From positions 1-61,910 of the forward strand of contig LJSV01000015.1 in the NCBI GenBank assembly GCA_001314715.1: DNA of 61,910 nucleotides, given 5' to 3'. Shown here one piece after another: positions 25,438 through 34,760 of the stretch; within the stretch, counting starts at the first letter, position 1, and every line of letters starts with the position of its first letter. The translations under genes were made by a program, and so were the position numbers. Source of the stretch: Rhodobacteraceae bacterium HLUCCA12 (lineage in GTDB: Bacteria > Pseudomonadota > Alphaproteobacteria > Rhodobacterales > Rhodobacteraceae). The notes under the pieces were generated by a model. It was not told the DNA's origin. It searched no databases and worked only from the letters and a program-made list of their open reading frames with translations.

Positions 25438-26940
25438 CTATTCTTCGTCGTTCTCTTCCAGCGACAGCGCCACGAAACGCGGATCATCGCCGCGGCGCAC
25501 CATCAGCAGGACGGTGCGACGCCCGGCATCACGCGCCGCTTCGACGCGGTCGCGGAACTCGTCGAGCGTGGCAACCGGGGTCTGCCCGGCTTCGGTGATC
25601 ACGTCACCCGCGCGCATGCCCTTCTCATCGGCATCCGATCCGGGTTCGATCGCGCGGACCACCAGCCCGTTCGTGCCCGGCGGAAGCGCCATTTCCTCGC
25701 GCATCACGTCGGTCAGCTCCGCCAGTTCCATGCCCAGCACGTCCTCGGGTTGCGCAGGGGTTTCGGGCTCGCCATTGTCGGCGCTTTCCGTGGCCTCCTC
25801 GCGCAGGCCCAGGGTCACGCTGACCGTCTCGCGGTCGCCATCGCGAAAGACGACAACATCGACATCGCGGCCCACACCGGCATCGGCGACGCGCCGCACC
25901 AGATCGCGGGTATCGCTGACCTCGCCGCCGTCAAAGCGCAGGATCACGTCGCCCGACAGGACGCCCCCCTCGCGCGCGGGTCCGTCCATCACCTCGGTGA
26001 CCAGTGCGCCGCGGGCGTCCTCAAGGCCCAGGGCATCGGCGACATCGGCGGTGACATCCTGGATGCGCACGCCGAGCCAGCCACGACGGGTGGTGCCGTA
26101 TTCCTGCAACTGGCCGATCACCTGCTCGGCAACGGTCGCGGACATCGCGAAACCGATCCCGATCGAGCCGCCGGTGGGCGACAGGATCGCGGTGTTCACC
26201 CCGATCACGTCGCCATCCATGTTGAACAGCGGCCCGCCCGAATTGCCGCGGTTGATCGCCGCATCGGTCTGGATGTAGTCATCGTAATTGCCCTGCAACG
26301 CGCGCCCGCGCGCCGACACGATCCCGGCGCTGACCGAAAAGCCCTGACCCAGCGGGTTGCCCACGGCAATGACCCAGTCGCCCACGCGCATGGCTTCGCT
26401 GTCGCCAAATTCGACAAAGGGCAACCCCTCGTCATGCTCGACCTTCAGCAGCGCCAGGTCGGTGGCCGGGTCGGTGCCCACGATCTCGGCTGACAGCGTG
26501 AGGCCCGAGAAGAACTCGACATCGATCTCGTCGGCGCCTTCGATCACGTGATTGTTGGTCACGATATAGCCGTCTTCCGAGATCACGAAACCCGAGCCAA
26601 GCGACTGGCTCTGGCGGGGGCGTGGCTGCATCTGGCCATCGCGGTCGAAGAACTCGTTGAAGAAATCCTGAAACGGGCTGCCATCGGGCAGTCGCGGCAT
26701 TTCCCGTTCCATTTCGGCCGATACGGTGGTGGATGTGGTGATATTGACCACCGCCGGGCTGACTTCCTCGGCCAGATCGGCAAAGCTGCCGGGGCGATCC
26801 TGGGCATTGACCGGCCATGCGGTCGCGGCGGCCAGAAGCGCCAGCAACGCCAGCAGCGCGGCCCAGACCTGCGCCTGCGCGGCCATCGGCCGCGGCGCGA
26901 TCACCGCAGCGCGGGAGACGCGATTCGTTTCAAGCTGCAT
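25438..26940 (-). CDS. degP: DegP/HtrA-type periplasmic serine endoprotease
   Basis: A 500-residue envelope protease and chaperone. A signal or anchor segment covers about residues 25-46 (ending VNAQ). The trypsin-like domain has the triad His131 (TNNHV), Asp161 (TDLALL) and Ser234 (GNSGGPLF). Two PDZ domains follow at about 270-360 and 400-490, separated by an acidic linker (EEATESADNGEPETPAQPED). The ATG follows AGGAGGAAAAGATTG; a longer in-frame extension is rejected. It is flanked by a LysR gene and is probably monocistronic with its own promoter. Confidence 0.93.
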   Translation of the reverse strand: MQLETNRVSRAAVIAPRPMAAQAQVWAALLALLALLAAATAWPVNAQDRPGSFADLAEEVSPAVVNITTSTTVSAEMEREMPRLPDGSPFQDFFNEFFDRDGQMQPRPRQSQSLGSGFVISEDGYIVTNNHVIEGADEIDVEFFSGLTLSAEIVGTDPATDLALLKVEHDEGLPFVEFGDSEAMRVGDWVIAVGNPLGQGFSVSAGIVSARGRALQGNYDDYIQTDAAINRGNSGGPLFNMDGDVIGVNTAILSPTGGSIGIGFAMSATVAEQVIGQLQEYGTTRRGWLGVRIQDVTADVADALGLEDARGALVTEVMDGPAREGGVLSGDVILRFDGGEVSDTRDLVRRVADAGVGRDVDVVVFRDGDRETVSVTLGLREEATESADNGEPETPAQPEDVLGMELAELTDVMREEMALPPGTNGLVVRAIEPGSDADEKGMRAGDVITEAGQTPVATLDEFRDRVEAARDAGRRTVLLMVRRGDDPRFVALSLEENDEE

Positions 26941-26997
26941 CAATCTTTTCCTCCTGTCGTCTGCCAGGGGCATGCCGCCCTTGGCGCGGATAGGGTG

Positions 26998-27025
26998 AAG
27001 ATAAGTAGAATTGCACCAACTGCAA
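26998..27025 (-). promoter_or_regulatory. candidate promoter of the DegP-type gene
   Basis: On the minus strand TTGCAG (27020-27025) and TATCTT (26998-27003) are 16 bases apart, about 57 bases ahead of the start codon. It is a fair sigma-70 match in an otherwise GC-rich region. Confidence 0.35.
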
Positions 27026-27113
27026 ACAGCGATGTCGTCTTTCAAGCGAAGGTGAAGTTCCCCCAATCCCGCGCGATCCCCCTTGTCCGCCAACGCCGCA
27101 CCCCGCGCGCGGG

Positions 27114-28079
27114 TCAGCGATAGTCGCGCTCGTCCATCGGGGTCTGGTCGATACTCTGGCGCATCAGGGTCAGCATGCCCTCTTCGGCGCGGTTGAAATG
27201 CGCGCGCGGGTTCCACACCAGGTAGATGTCGATGGCCGGCGGGTCATCATAGGGCGGCAGGCGCCACAACAGGTCATTGCGCTCATCCGTGCGTGCGATG
27301 TGCAAGGGCAGACTGCCGATGCCCAGCCCACAGACGATCATGCGCCGCACCTCTTCAAGATTGCTGGAGGTTGCCACCCGGCGCCCGTCAATCTGCGCCG
27401 AGGCGCGCATCATCGCCACCGGGCGCAGCGCATCGGTCAACCGGTCGGTCTGGAACGAGACGAAGGTTTCGCCGCGCAGATCCGACATTTCCAATCCGGT
27501 CTTTCCGAAAAGCCGATGGCGCGGGCCGCAATAGAGGCCGAAATACTCGCGGAACAGGCGCGCATATTCCAGTTGCGGCAGCATCTGGTGCACCAGGCAC
27601 AGGCCGAAGCTGGCGCGCTTTTGCATCACCGCGGTGGCGACATTCAGACTGGTTGCCACGTCGATGGTGAAGGTCGCGCGCGGGTGATCCTGATGGAACT
27701 GCGACAGCACCGAATCGAAATGCGGCGACACGACATGGCTTGCCACGGCGATATTGACATGGCCGACCACCTCTTCGCCCTTGCGCCTGAGCAGGACCGG
27801 CAGGCGGGAAACGGTGCCAAAGATCTCGACCGCCTCTTCGTGCAGCAACTCGCCCTCGGGCGTGACCTCGAACCGGCCGGGCTTGCGCACGATCAGCTTG
27901 CGTCCCAATCGCTCCTCAAGGCGGCGCAGCGCGTTCGATACGGTCGGCTGCTTCAGATTCAGACGCTCTGCGGCGGCGGTGATGCCGCGTTCCTCGACGA
28001 TGACCAGAAAGGTCCGCAGCAGGTTCCAGTCCAGGTCGAACGGCAGCCGCGCGGTGCGGTCGGGGCGCGGATCGGTCAT
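27114..28079 (-). CDS. LysR-family transcriptional regulator
   Basis: A 321-residue regulator. The N-terminal winged HTH covers about residues 15-75 (LLRTFLVIVEERGITAAAERLNLKQPTVSNALRRLE) and the effector-binding domain about 95-310. The start ATG lies 32 bases beyond a TATAAT box. It is transcribed divergently from the amino acid transporter/BKACE operon across about 100 AT-rich bases, the classical arrangement for a LysR activator of its neighbour. The co-inducer is probably the operon's substrate or an intermediate. Confidence 0.9.
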   Translation of the reverse strand: MTDPRPDRTARLPFDLDWNLLRTFLVIVEERGITAAAERLNLKQPTVSNALRRLEERLGRKLIVRKPGRFEVTPEGELLHEEAVEIFGTVSRLPVLLRRKGEEVVGHVNIAVASHVVSPHFDSVLSQFHQDHPRATFTIDVATSLNVATAVMQKRASFGLCLVHQMLPQLEYARLFREYFGLYCGPRHRLFGKTGLEMSDLRGETFVSFQTDRLTDALRPVAMMRASAQIDGRRVATSSNLEEVRRMIVCGLGIGSLPLHIARTDERNDLLWRLPPYDDPPAIDIYLVWNPRAHFNRAEEGMLTLMRQSIDQTPMDERDYR

Positions 28080-28099
28080 TCTTCAAACCTATTTTCATT

Positions 28100-28123
28100 A
28101 TTTTGATTATATATTTGCAGAAT
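28100..28123. promoter_or_regulatory. candidate LysR box between divergent genes
   Basis: ATTTTG-N12-CAGAAT is a near-perfect dyad (one mismatch) in the AT-rich gap between the LysR gene and the ABC operon. A TATAAT for the LysR gene lies inside it on the minus strand (28106-28111), which would allow autoregulation. Confidence 0.4.
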
Positions 28124-28185
28124 GCCCGGCTTCTTGCAATCCTCCGCCGCACCCATCCAACAGGCTTGAATCAGAGGAACAAGAC

Positions 28186-28977
28186 ATGCTGAAATCCCTT
28201 CTTGGCGCATCGGCCGTTCTGGCCTTCGGCCTTTTCGCCGTCGCCGCCCCCAACCCCGCTGCCGCCGACGATCTGGACGATGTGCGCGAACGCGGCGTCC
28301 TGCGCGTCGCGCTGAGCGGCGTTTACCCGCCGTTCTCGATGACCAACGACCAGAACGAGGTGGTCGGCTTTGACGTGGACATCGCCAAGGAAATCGCCAG
28401 CCGTATCGGCGTCGAAGCCGAGATCATCACCACCGCATGGGACGGGATCATCGCCGGCCTGGTGACCGGGCGCTATGATACCATCATCGCCTCGATGTCG
28501 ATCACCCCCGAGCGCGAGGAAGTCGTCGATTTCGTCGGCCCCTACTACAGCGCCGGGCGCACCGTCTTTGTCGCCGAGGACTCCGAGTTCGAGTCGATCG
28601 ACGATCTGAACGGCCAGACCATCGGCGTCACGCTGGGTGAAACCCACGAGGAATGGGCCCGCAGCCAGACCGACCGCGACTGGACCCTGCGCACCTATCG
28701 CGGGCTGAACGAACTGGTCCTGGAAACCCGCAACGGCCGCATCGACGCCTTTGTCGCCGACAGCGTCGCCGGTGCGCTGGCTGCCCGCGAAAGCGACACC
28801 GATCTGCGCGCGATCGAACTGCCGGGCGAAGACGGCGCCTCGGTCGATGTCGGCATCGCCATCCGCAAGGAAAACCCCGAACTGGCCGACGCCATGCAGA
28901 CCGCGCTGGACGAGATGATGGAAGACGGCACCTACATGGACATCGCCAACGAATGGATCGGTTCGGACATTCGCTGA
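28186..28977 (+). CDS. ABC transporter substrate-binding protein, polar amino acid type
   Basis: A 263-residue periplasmic protein of the SBP_bac_3 family. The signal peptide covers about residues 1-26 (ending PAAA/DD). The mature start has LRVALSGVYPPFSM and GFDVDIAKEIASRIGVEAEI, typical for amino acid, opine or polyamine-like ligands. AGAGGAAC precedes the ATG. It heads an eight-gene operon and is followed by a strong hairpin. The ligand presumably feeds the downstream catabolic enzymes. Confidence 0.92.
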   Translation: MLKSLLGASAVLAFGLFAVAAPNPAAADDLDDVRERGVLRVALSGVYPPFSMTNDQNEVVGFDVDIAKEIASRIGVEAEIITTAWDGIIAGLVTGRYDTIIASMSITPEREEVVDFVGPYYSAGRTVFVAEDSEFESIDDLNGQTIGVTLGETHEEWARSQTDRDWTLRTYRGLNELVLETRNGRIDAFVADSVAGALAARESDTDLRAIELPGEDGASVDVGIAIRKENPELADAMQTALDEMMEDGTYMDIANEWIGSDIR

Positions 28978-28986
28978 CGCACGATC

Positions 28987-29015
28987 GCCGCCCTGCCCCG
29001 CGCGCGCAGGGCGGC
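28987..29015 (+). terminator. intercistronic hairpin after binding-protein gene
   Basis: Perfect ten-base stem GCCGCCCTGC / GCAGGGCGGC with a nine-base loop and no T-run, just after the binding-protein stop codon. It probably gives differential expression within the operon. Confidence 0.6.
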
Positions 29016-29038
29016 GCCATAACGACAAGAGGACAGGC

Positions 29039-29830
29039 ATGACACCCTATTACGGCAAGCTGACATGGGAAGAGGTGCGCGACGCCGACAAGGACCGCGT
29101 GGTCATCCTGTCGGTTTCGGCCACCGAGGATCACGGGCCGCACATGGCGCTGGACACCGACACGCTTCTGGGCACCTCGATCGCCGATGGCGTGGCAACG
29201 GCGGCCCCGGACGAAGTGTTCATCATGCCGCCCATCCCCTATGGCTTCAACGAGCACCACAAGGACTTTCCGGGCGTGATCTGGATCGGTCCGGAAACCC
29301 TGATCGCCTTCATCACCGATGTGACCCGTTCGCTTGCGCATCACGGGTTTCGGCGCATCCTGCTGCTGAACAGCCACGGCTCGAACCATTCGGTGCTGGA
29401 TCTGGCCGCCCGCAAGACCGTGATCGAGAATGAGGTGATCTGCGTCTCGGCGTCCTACTGGAACCTGATGTCGGATCGCATCAACGCCATGCGCACCTCG
29501 GAAACCGGCGGTATCGCCCATGCCTGCGAGTTCGAGGCGGCGATGTACATGCATCTGGACCCCGATCACATCTATCCCGAACGTGCCGCCAAGCAGGTGG
29601 TGCACGACCCCGGCAGCCGGTATTTCAACCTCGACCTGGCCTCGGGCGGGGCGCGGGCCATGCTGATGCGCTGGTGGTCGGAACATTCGCCGGACGGCAC
29701 GATGGGCGACCCCACGGTGGCCACTGCCGAGAACGGCAAGCGTTTCTTCGATGCCGCGGTCGAGGAGGTTCTGGGCCTGGTGCGCGAAATGCGTGCCCTG
29801 CCCATCCTGCCGCGCAAGGATCACCACTGA
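29039..29830 (+). CDS. creatininase-family amidohydrolase
   Basis: A 263-residue metal-dependent hydrolase of the creatininase fold. Likely metal ligands are Glu30 and His32 (SATEDHGPH), Asp41, the NSHGSNH box (His113) and the HACEFEA box at about 161-167. These correspond to the E/H/D/H/E set of creatininase. The family opens cyclic amides or hydrolyses formamides. The position between the binding-protein and permease genes suggests it acts on the imported substrate or an early intermediate. It is unusual to find it inside the transporter block. Confidence 0.85.
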   Translation: MTPYYGKLTWEEVRDADKDRVVILSVSATEDHGPHMALDTDTLLGTSIADGVATAAPDEVFIMPPIPYGFNEHHKDFPGVIWIGPETLIAFITDVTRSLAHHGFRRILLLNSHGSNHSVLDLAARKTVIENEVICVSASYWNLMSDRINAMRTSETGGIAHACEFEAAMYMHLDPDHIYPERAAKQVVHDPGSRYFNLDLASGGARAMLMRWWSEHSPDGTMGDPTVATAENGKRFFDAAVEEVLGLVREMRALPILPRKDHH

Positions 29831-29846
29831 CAGGGGGACGGGCACG

Positions 29847-30497
29847 ATGGATTTCGACCTCATGCAGCGGGTCTGGTGGTTTTTTGCCGAGGCCTCGGTC
29901 GCCACGATCTACATCTCGGCCCTGGCCATCGTGCTGGGCCTGTGCCTGGGGTTCACCGCCGCGCTGGCCTCGTTGTCGCGGCTTGCGGTGGTGCGCTGGC
30001 CGGCGCGGGCCTATGTCTCGGTCTTTCGCGGGACGCCGGCCCTGATCCAGTTGTTCCTGCTGTTTTTCGGCGGGTTGCAACTGGGTCTCGAACTGACGCC
30101 GATTCAGGCCGGGATCATCGCGCTGGGTATCAATATCGGCGCCTACATGACCGAATCCATCCGCGGCGCCATCGTCGCGGTCGAACGCGGGCAAATGGAA
30201 GCCGGGCGCTGCCTGGGGCTGAGCCACGCCCAGACCATGCGCCGGATCATCCTGCCGCAGGCCGCGCGGCTGATGGTCCGGCCCCTGGGCGTGAACTCGG
30301 TCGCGCTGATCAAGGGATCGGCGATCGTATCCACCATCTCGGTCACCGAACTGACCTATACGGCGCATCGCTTCATCTCGTCGACCTACAAGCCGTTCGA
30401 AATGTTCATCCTGGCGGCCATCTTCTATCTGGTCATCATCACCCTGTTCATGCGCCTGATCGGCTGGATCGACGCGCGCGTGGCGCTGGAGGACTGA
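29847..30497 (+). CDS. ABC transporter permease, amino acid type (first)
   Basis: A 216-residue inner-membrane permease of the HisM/GlnP family, with about five hydrophobic segments. The coupling (EAA) loop reads MEAGRCLGLSHAQTMRRIILPQAAR near residue 125, and the FRGTPALIQLFL segment near 55 is typical. The start ATG is chosen at MDFDLMQ. It forms a heterodimeric channel with the next permease. Confidence 0.92.
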   Translation: MDFDLMQRVWWFFAEASVATIYISALAIVLGLCLGFTAALASLSRLAVVRWPARAYVSVFRGTPALIQLFLLFFGGLQLGLELTPIQAGIIALGINIGAYMTESIRGAIVAVERGQMEAGRCLGLSHAQTMRRIILPQAARLMVRPLGVNSVALIKGSAIVSTISVTELTYTAHRFISSTYKPFEMFILAAIFYLVIITLFMRLIGWIDARVALED

Positions 30498-30501
30498 GCC
30501 G

Positions 30502-31158
30502 ATGAACCTGGATTTCTCAGTCGTCCCGCGCATGACCGATCTCTTGCTCTGGGGTGTGGCCTGGACCATCGTCCTGTCGGTCCTTTCCATGGTTCTCAGC
30601 CTGATCCTGGGCGCGGTTTTCGCGGTGGTGCGGGTCTCGTCGATCCGGCTGTTGCGCTGGCCGGTGCAGGGCCTGAGCTGGGTGTTCATGGGCACGCCGC
30701 TGCTGCTGCAACTTTACGTCGTCTATTTCGGTCTGGCCGAACTGGGCTTGAACCTCAACGCCTTCAGCGCGGGGGTCATCGCGCTGAGCCTGCATTTCGC
30801 GGTCTACAACGCCGATATCATCCGCGCCGGCATCCAGGCGATCGACAGCGGCCAGTATCAGGCCGCGCGCAGCCTTGGCGTCAGCCATGTTCAGGCGATG
30901 CGCAAGGTCGTGGTGCCGCAGGCGATGGCCAATGTCGCACCGGCACTGGGCAACATGATGATCGCCCTTCTGAAGGAAAGCGCGCTGGTCTCGGCCATCG
31001 GCGTGATGGAGCTGACCCTGTCGGCGCAACGCGCGATCAGCCAGACCTTCCGTCCGTTCGAGTTCTATCTGGCCGCAGCCGCGCTTTACTACCTTCTCAA
31101 TCTCGTGCTGCAACAGGCCCTGCGCCTGATCGAACGCCGCACCACCCTGACCCGATAG
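30502..31158 (+). CDS. ABC transporter permease, amino acid type (second)
   Basis: A 218-residue partner of the preceding permease. The EAA loop reads YQAARSLGVSHVQAMRKVVVPQAM near residue 120, and FMGTPLLLQLYVVYFGL near 55 is the conserved N-terminal region. It begins four bases after the first permease, with probable coupling. About five membrane segments are visible. Confidence 0.92.
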   Translation: MNLDFSVVPRMTDLLLWGVAWTIVLSVLSMVLSLILGAVFAVVRVSSIRLLRWPVQGLSWVFMGTPLLLQLYVVYFGLAELGLNLNAFSAGVIALSLHFAVYNADIIRAGIQAIDSGQYQAARSLGVSHVQAMRKVVVPQAMANVAPALGNMMIALLKESALVSAIGVMELTLSAQRAISQTFRPFEFYLAAAALYYLLNLVLQQALRLIERRTTLTR

Positions 31159-31165
31159 GTGGCCC

Positions 31166-31930
31166 ATGAGCGATCCCCGACGCGAACCGCTGGTTCGCAT
31201 CCGCAACCTGAAAAAGAACTTCGGCACGCTCGAAGTTCTCAAGGGCATCGACATGGATGTCCACGAGGGTCAGATCATGGCTCTGATCGGACCGTCGGGT
31301 TCGGGCAAATCGACGCTTTTGCGCACGATCAACCAGCTTGAAGAGGTCACATCAGGCGAGATTTGGTTCGATGGCACGCTGGTCAACGCCCCGCTGTCGC
31401 ATCGCGCCCGCGAAAAGCACCTGAACGCGCTGCGCCGAAACATCGGCATGGTATTTCAGCACTTCAACCTGTTCCCGCATATGACGGCGCTGGAAAACGT
31501 GACCATGGCGCCGGTTCTTCTGGGTCTGCAAACCAAGGACGAGGCCCGCGAAAAGGCGCTGCGTCTGCTGGACAAGGTCGGGCTGGGCGACCGGGCGAAC
31601 TACTACCCCGCGCGACTGTCGGGCGGGCAGAAGCAGCGCGTGGCAATCGCTCGCGCACTGGCGATGGAGCCCAAGATGATGCTGTTCGACGAGGTGACAT
31701 CGGCCCTCGACCCCGAACTGGTGGGCGAGGTGAACCGCACCATGAAACAGCTGGCGCAAGAGAACATGACCATGCTCATCGTCACGCATGAGCTGAAGTT
31801 CGCAGCCGATACCGCCAGCCATGTCGTGTTCATGGCAGATGGCCTGATCGTCGAGGAGGGGCCGCCGCAACAGGTTCTGCGCGACCCGGTTCAGGCCCGC
31901 ACCCGCGCCTTCTTGCAGCAAGACGATTGA
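31166..31930 (+). CDS. ABC transporter ATP-binding protein, amino acid type
   Basis: A 254-residue ATPase of the GlnQ/HisP type. Walker A is GPSGSGKSTLLR near residue 42, the Q-loop VFQHFNLFPHMT near 95, the signature LSGGQKQRVAIARAL near 150 and Walker B MMLFDEVTSALDPE near 172, followed by the H-loop THEL. It completes the importer and is followed 27 bases later by the aminotransferase gene. Confidence 0.94.
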   Translation: MSDPRREPLVRIRNLKKNFGTLEVLKGIDMDVHEGQIMALIGPSGSGKSTLLRTINQLEEVTSGEIWFDGTLVNAPLSHRAREKHLNALRRNIGMVFQHFNLFPHMTALENVTMAPVLLGLQTKDEAREKALRLLDKVGLGDRANYYPARLSGGQKQRVAIARALAMEPKMMLFDEVTSALDPELVGEVNRTMKQLAQENMTMLIVTHELKFAADTASHVVFMADGLIVEEGPPQQVLRDPVQARTRAFLQQDD

Positions 31931-31957
31931 TCCCTCTTACCGACAGGTTTCGTTCCC

Positions 31958-33313
31958 ATGACCGCCCATTCGGAAAGCCACCTTTTCTATCTGTCCTCGG
32001 CCCGACGGCCGCACCTGGCCGAGGCGCGCGGCGTCTATATGTGGGATGTGGACGGCAAGCGGTATCTTGACGGCTCATCCGGCGCGATGGTGTCCAACAT
32101 CGGTCATTCGCATCCCCATGTGCAGGACGCCCTGCGCCGTCAGATCGACAAGTATACCTTTGGCTACCGGCTGCATTTCCAGACCGAAGCATCCGAGGCG
32201 CTGGCCGCGAAAACCGCCGCGCTGGCGCCGGAGGGGATGGAAAAGGTGTTCTTCGTCTCGGGCGGGTCCGAGGCGGTCGAAAGCGCGATCAAGCTGGCGC
32301 GGCAATGGGCCGTCGTCACCGGACAGGAGAGCCGGTGGAAGATCATCTCGCGCTATCCGTCCTATCACGGCTGTACGCTGGGCGCGCTGGCGTTGACCGG
32401 CTATGACCCGCTGGCTGGCCCCTTTGCGCCGATGATGCAGGCCATGCCCAAGGTGCCCGCGCCCACGGCCTATCTGGACGGGCTCGACCCCGCCGATCCC
32501 GCCACGGGCGCGCATTACGCCGCCATGCTTGAGGCGCAGATCCTGGCCGAGGGGCCGGACTCGGTGCTGGCCTTCATCGTCGAACCCATCGGCGGCGCGG
32601 CCACCGGCGCGCTTGTGCCGCCTGCGGGCTACATGCAGGCGGTGCGCGACATCTGCACCCGCCACGGTGTCCTGCTGATCCATGACGAGGTCATGTGCGG
32701 TGGCGGGCGCACCGGGCGCTTTTTCGGCGCCGAACACTGGGGCATTGCGCCAGATATCCTGGCCTTGTCCAAGGGCTTTGGCGCAGGCTATGCACCGCTG
32801 GGCGCGATGGTGGCGCATGATCGCATCGTCGGCCCGGTGCAGGCGGCGGGCGGATTCGTGCACGGCTTTACATCGGCGGGCAACCCGCTGGCCTGCGCCG
32901 CCGGTCTGGCGGTGCTGGAGGTGATCGAGTCCGAGGGCCTTGTGGCGCAGGCCGCGAAAACCGGCGCGGCCCTGAAACAGGGATTGCAGGGCTTGATGCA
33001 ACGCTTCGACTTCATCGGCGACGTGCGCGGCGAAGGGTTGCTGCTGGCGTTCGAACTGGTGGCCGACCGCACCAGCATGGAGCCCCTGCCACCCTCGCTG
33101 AACGCCTATCTGGAACTGGTCGAGCTGGCCTATGCGGAGGGGCTGATCATCTATTCGCGCCGCACCCGTGGCGGGCGCCGGGGCGATCACTTCCTGGTAT
33201 GCCCGCCGATGATTTCCAACGAGGGGCATGTCGGCGAGATCATTGAAAAGCTCGCCACCGCGCTGGAACGATTTGCCCCGCGCGTGCGCGATGCCATCGC
33301 CAACGCCGCCTGA
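31958..33313 (+). CDS. class III (omega/beta-amino) aminotransferase
   Basis: A 451-residue PLP-dependent transaminase. The PLP lysine is Lys272 in ALSKGFGAGY. The phosphate site SGGSEAVESAIKLAR lies near residue 101 and HDEVMCGGGRTG, with Asp243 contacting the pyridine nitrogen, near 242. The family acts on omega-amino acids, diamines or beta-amino acids. It sits directly ahead of a beta-keto acid cleavage enzyme, so it may convert a beta-amino acid into the beta-keto acid that enzyme uses. That link is inference. Confidence 0.92.
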   Translation: MTAHSESHLFYLSSARRPHLAEARGVYMWDVDGKRYLDGSSGAMVSNIGHSHPHVQDALRRQIDKYTFGYRLHFQTEASEALAAKTAALAPEGMEKVFFVSGGSEAVESAIKLARQWAVVTGQESRWKIISRYPSYHGCTLGALALTGYDPLAGPFAPMMQAMPKVPAPTAYLDGLDPADPATGAHYAAMLEAQILAEGPDSVLAFIVEPIGGAATGALVPPAGYMQAVRDICTRHGVLLIHDEVMCGGGRTGRFFGAEHWGIAPDILALSKGFGAGYAPLGAMVAHDRIVGPVQAAGGFVHGFTSAGNPLACAAGLAVLEVIESEGLVAQAAKTGAALKQGLQGLMQRFDFIGDVRGEGLLLAFELVADRTSMEPLPPSLNAYLELVELAYAEGLIIYSRRTRGGRRGDHFLVCPPMISNEGHVGEIIEKLATALERFAPRVRDAIANAA

Positions 33314-33337
33314 GCGGCGCGGGCCGAAAGGAACATC

Positions 33338-34264
33338 ATGTCCAAAGTCATTATTTCCTGCGCCATCACCGGCTCGATTCACACGCCGTCGATGTCACCC
33401 TACCTGCCCGTCACCGGCGAAGAAATCGCGGCCCATGCGATCGGCGCGGCCCGGGCGGGGGCGGCGATCCTGCATCTGCACGCGCGCGACCCCGCCGATG
33501 GCCGCCCGTCGGCCGATCCCGCGCATTTCATGGGCTTTCTGCCCGCGATCAAGGCCGGCTGCGATGCGGTGGTCAACCTGTCCACCGGTGGCAGCGCGGT
33601 GATGAGCCTTGACGAACGGCTGGCCGGCCCCCTGGCCGCCGAGCCCGAGATGGCCTCGCTCAACATGGGAACGATGAATTTCGCGCTCTATCCGATGCTG
33701 GGCAAGCCGCGCAGCTGGAAACATGACTGGGAAGAGCCGTTCCTGCGCAATTCCGACGATCTGGTGTTTCGCAACACCCCGCGCGACATCGAGGGCATCC
33801 TGCGCCGGATGGGCGCGGAACGCGGTGCGCGGTTCGAGTTCGAATGCTATGACCTCAGCCATCTGCACATGCTGGCTCATTTTCGTGATCGTGGCCTGGT
33901 CAAGGCGCCGATCTTCATCCAGTTCGTGATGGGGGTTCTGGGCGGCGTCGCGGCCGAGCCCGAACATCTGGCGCATATGAAGGCGACCGCAGATCGGCTG
34001 TTCGGCACCGATTACCAGTTCTCGGTTCTGGCCGCCGGCCGCATGCAGATGCCGATGGCGGCGATTTCGGCGGGCATGGGCGGGCATGTCCGCGTCGGGC
34101 TTGAGGACAACCTGTTCCTGTCGCGCGGGGTGCTGGCCAAGTCCAACGCCGAACAGGTCGATAAGGTCCGCGGCATTGTCGAGGCTCTGGGCCGCACCGT
34201 CGCCACGCCGGACGAGGCGCGCACCATGCTGGGGTTGAAAGGTGCGGATGCGGTGGCATTCTGA
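33338..34264 (+). CDS. beta-keto acid cleavage enzyme (BKACE, DUF849)
   Basis: A 308-residue zinc enzyme of the BKACE family, which condenses a beta-keto acid with acetyl-CoA to give acetoacetate and the shortened acyl-CoA. Metal ligands His46 and His48 are seen in HLHARDP. Other family markers are NLSTGG near residue 80 and GHVRVGLEDNLFL near 248. The founding member, Kce, cleaves 3-keto-5-aminohexanoate in lysine fermentation; most other BKACE substrates are unassigned. The gene follows the aminotransferase by 24 bases. Confidence 0.92.
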   Translation: MSKVIISCAITGSIHTPSMSPYLPVTGEEIAAHAIGAARAGAAILHLHARDPADGRPSADPAHFMGFLPAIKAGCDAVVNLSTGGSAVMSLDERLAGPLAAEPEMASLNMGTMNFALYPMLGKPRSWKHDWEEPFLRNSDDLVFRNTPRDIEGILRRMGAERGARFEFECYDLSHLHMLAHFRDRGLVKAPIFIQFVMGVLGGVAAEPEHLAHMKATADRLFGTDYQFSVLAAGRMQMPMAAISAGMGGHVRVGLEDNLFLSRGVLAKSNAEQVDKVRGIVEALGRTVATPDEARTMLGLKGADAVAF

Positions 34265-34280
34265 ACCCGAGGTCTAAGCC

Positions 34281-34760
34281 ATGAGCACGATCACCTTGCG
34301 CCTTGCCGGCCCTGACGACGCCGTCGCCCTGAACACGGCGCTGCGCGCGCTGTCTCGGGATCTGGGCGATCCGCATCGGGCCACCGACACCCGGATGGCC
34401 GCCGCGCTGGCCCCCGGCGGCCCGTGCCGCGCCATTCTGGCGCAGCAGGGTGACCGGCTGATCGGGGCCGCGCTGTTCTCGCCGCTCTTTTCGACCGCGC
34501 GGGGCAGCGCCGGCGCGTATGTGTCCGATCTTTGGATCGATGCGGAGTTGCGCGGCGGGGGGCTGGGTCAGACCCTGCTGGCGGCGGTGCGCGATGTGGC
34601 GGCGCGCGACTGGCGGGCAGATTTCCTGCGGCTGTCGGTCTATGCCTCGAACCCGCGCGCCCGCGCCTTTTATGACCGGCTGGGCTTTGCCCCGGCCACG
34701 GATGAACATACCCTGACCTTGGACGGCGCGGCGCTGGCCGCGCTGAAAGGAGAGCCATGA
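34281..34760 (+). CDS. GNAT-family N-acetyltransferase
   Basis: A 159-residue acetyl-CoA-dependent acetyltransferase. The acetyl-CoA loop is in GGGLGQTLLAAV near residue 93 and the C-terminal strand-helix SVYASNPRARAFYDRLGF near 120. The gene overlaps the deacetylase-like gene by ATGA. In this operon it may acetylate an amino group of the substrate or of an intermediate, for example a terminal amine, to prevent cyclisation. The acceptor cannot be read from sequence. Confidence 0.85.
   Translation: MSTITLRLAGPDDAVALNTALRALSRDLGDPHRATDTRMAAALAPGGPCRAILAQQGDRLIGAALFSPLFSTARGSAGAYVSDLWIDAELRGGGLGQTLLAAVRDVAARDWRADFLRLSVYASNPRARAFYDRLGFAPATDEHTLTLDGAALAALKGEP

Noticed and set aside
25438-27216. 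Long form of the DegP-type protein
   Set aside because: The extension precedes the signal segment, lies over the likely promoter, and the ATG at 26940 has AGGAGG upstream.
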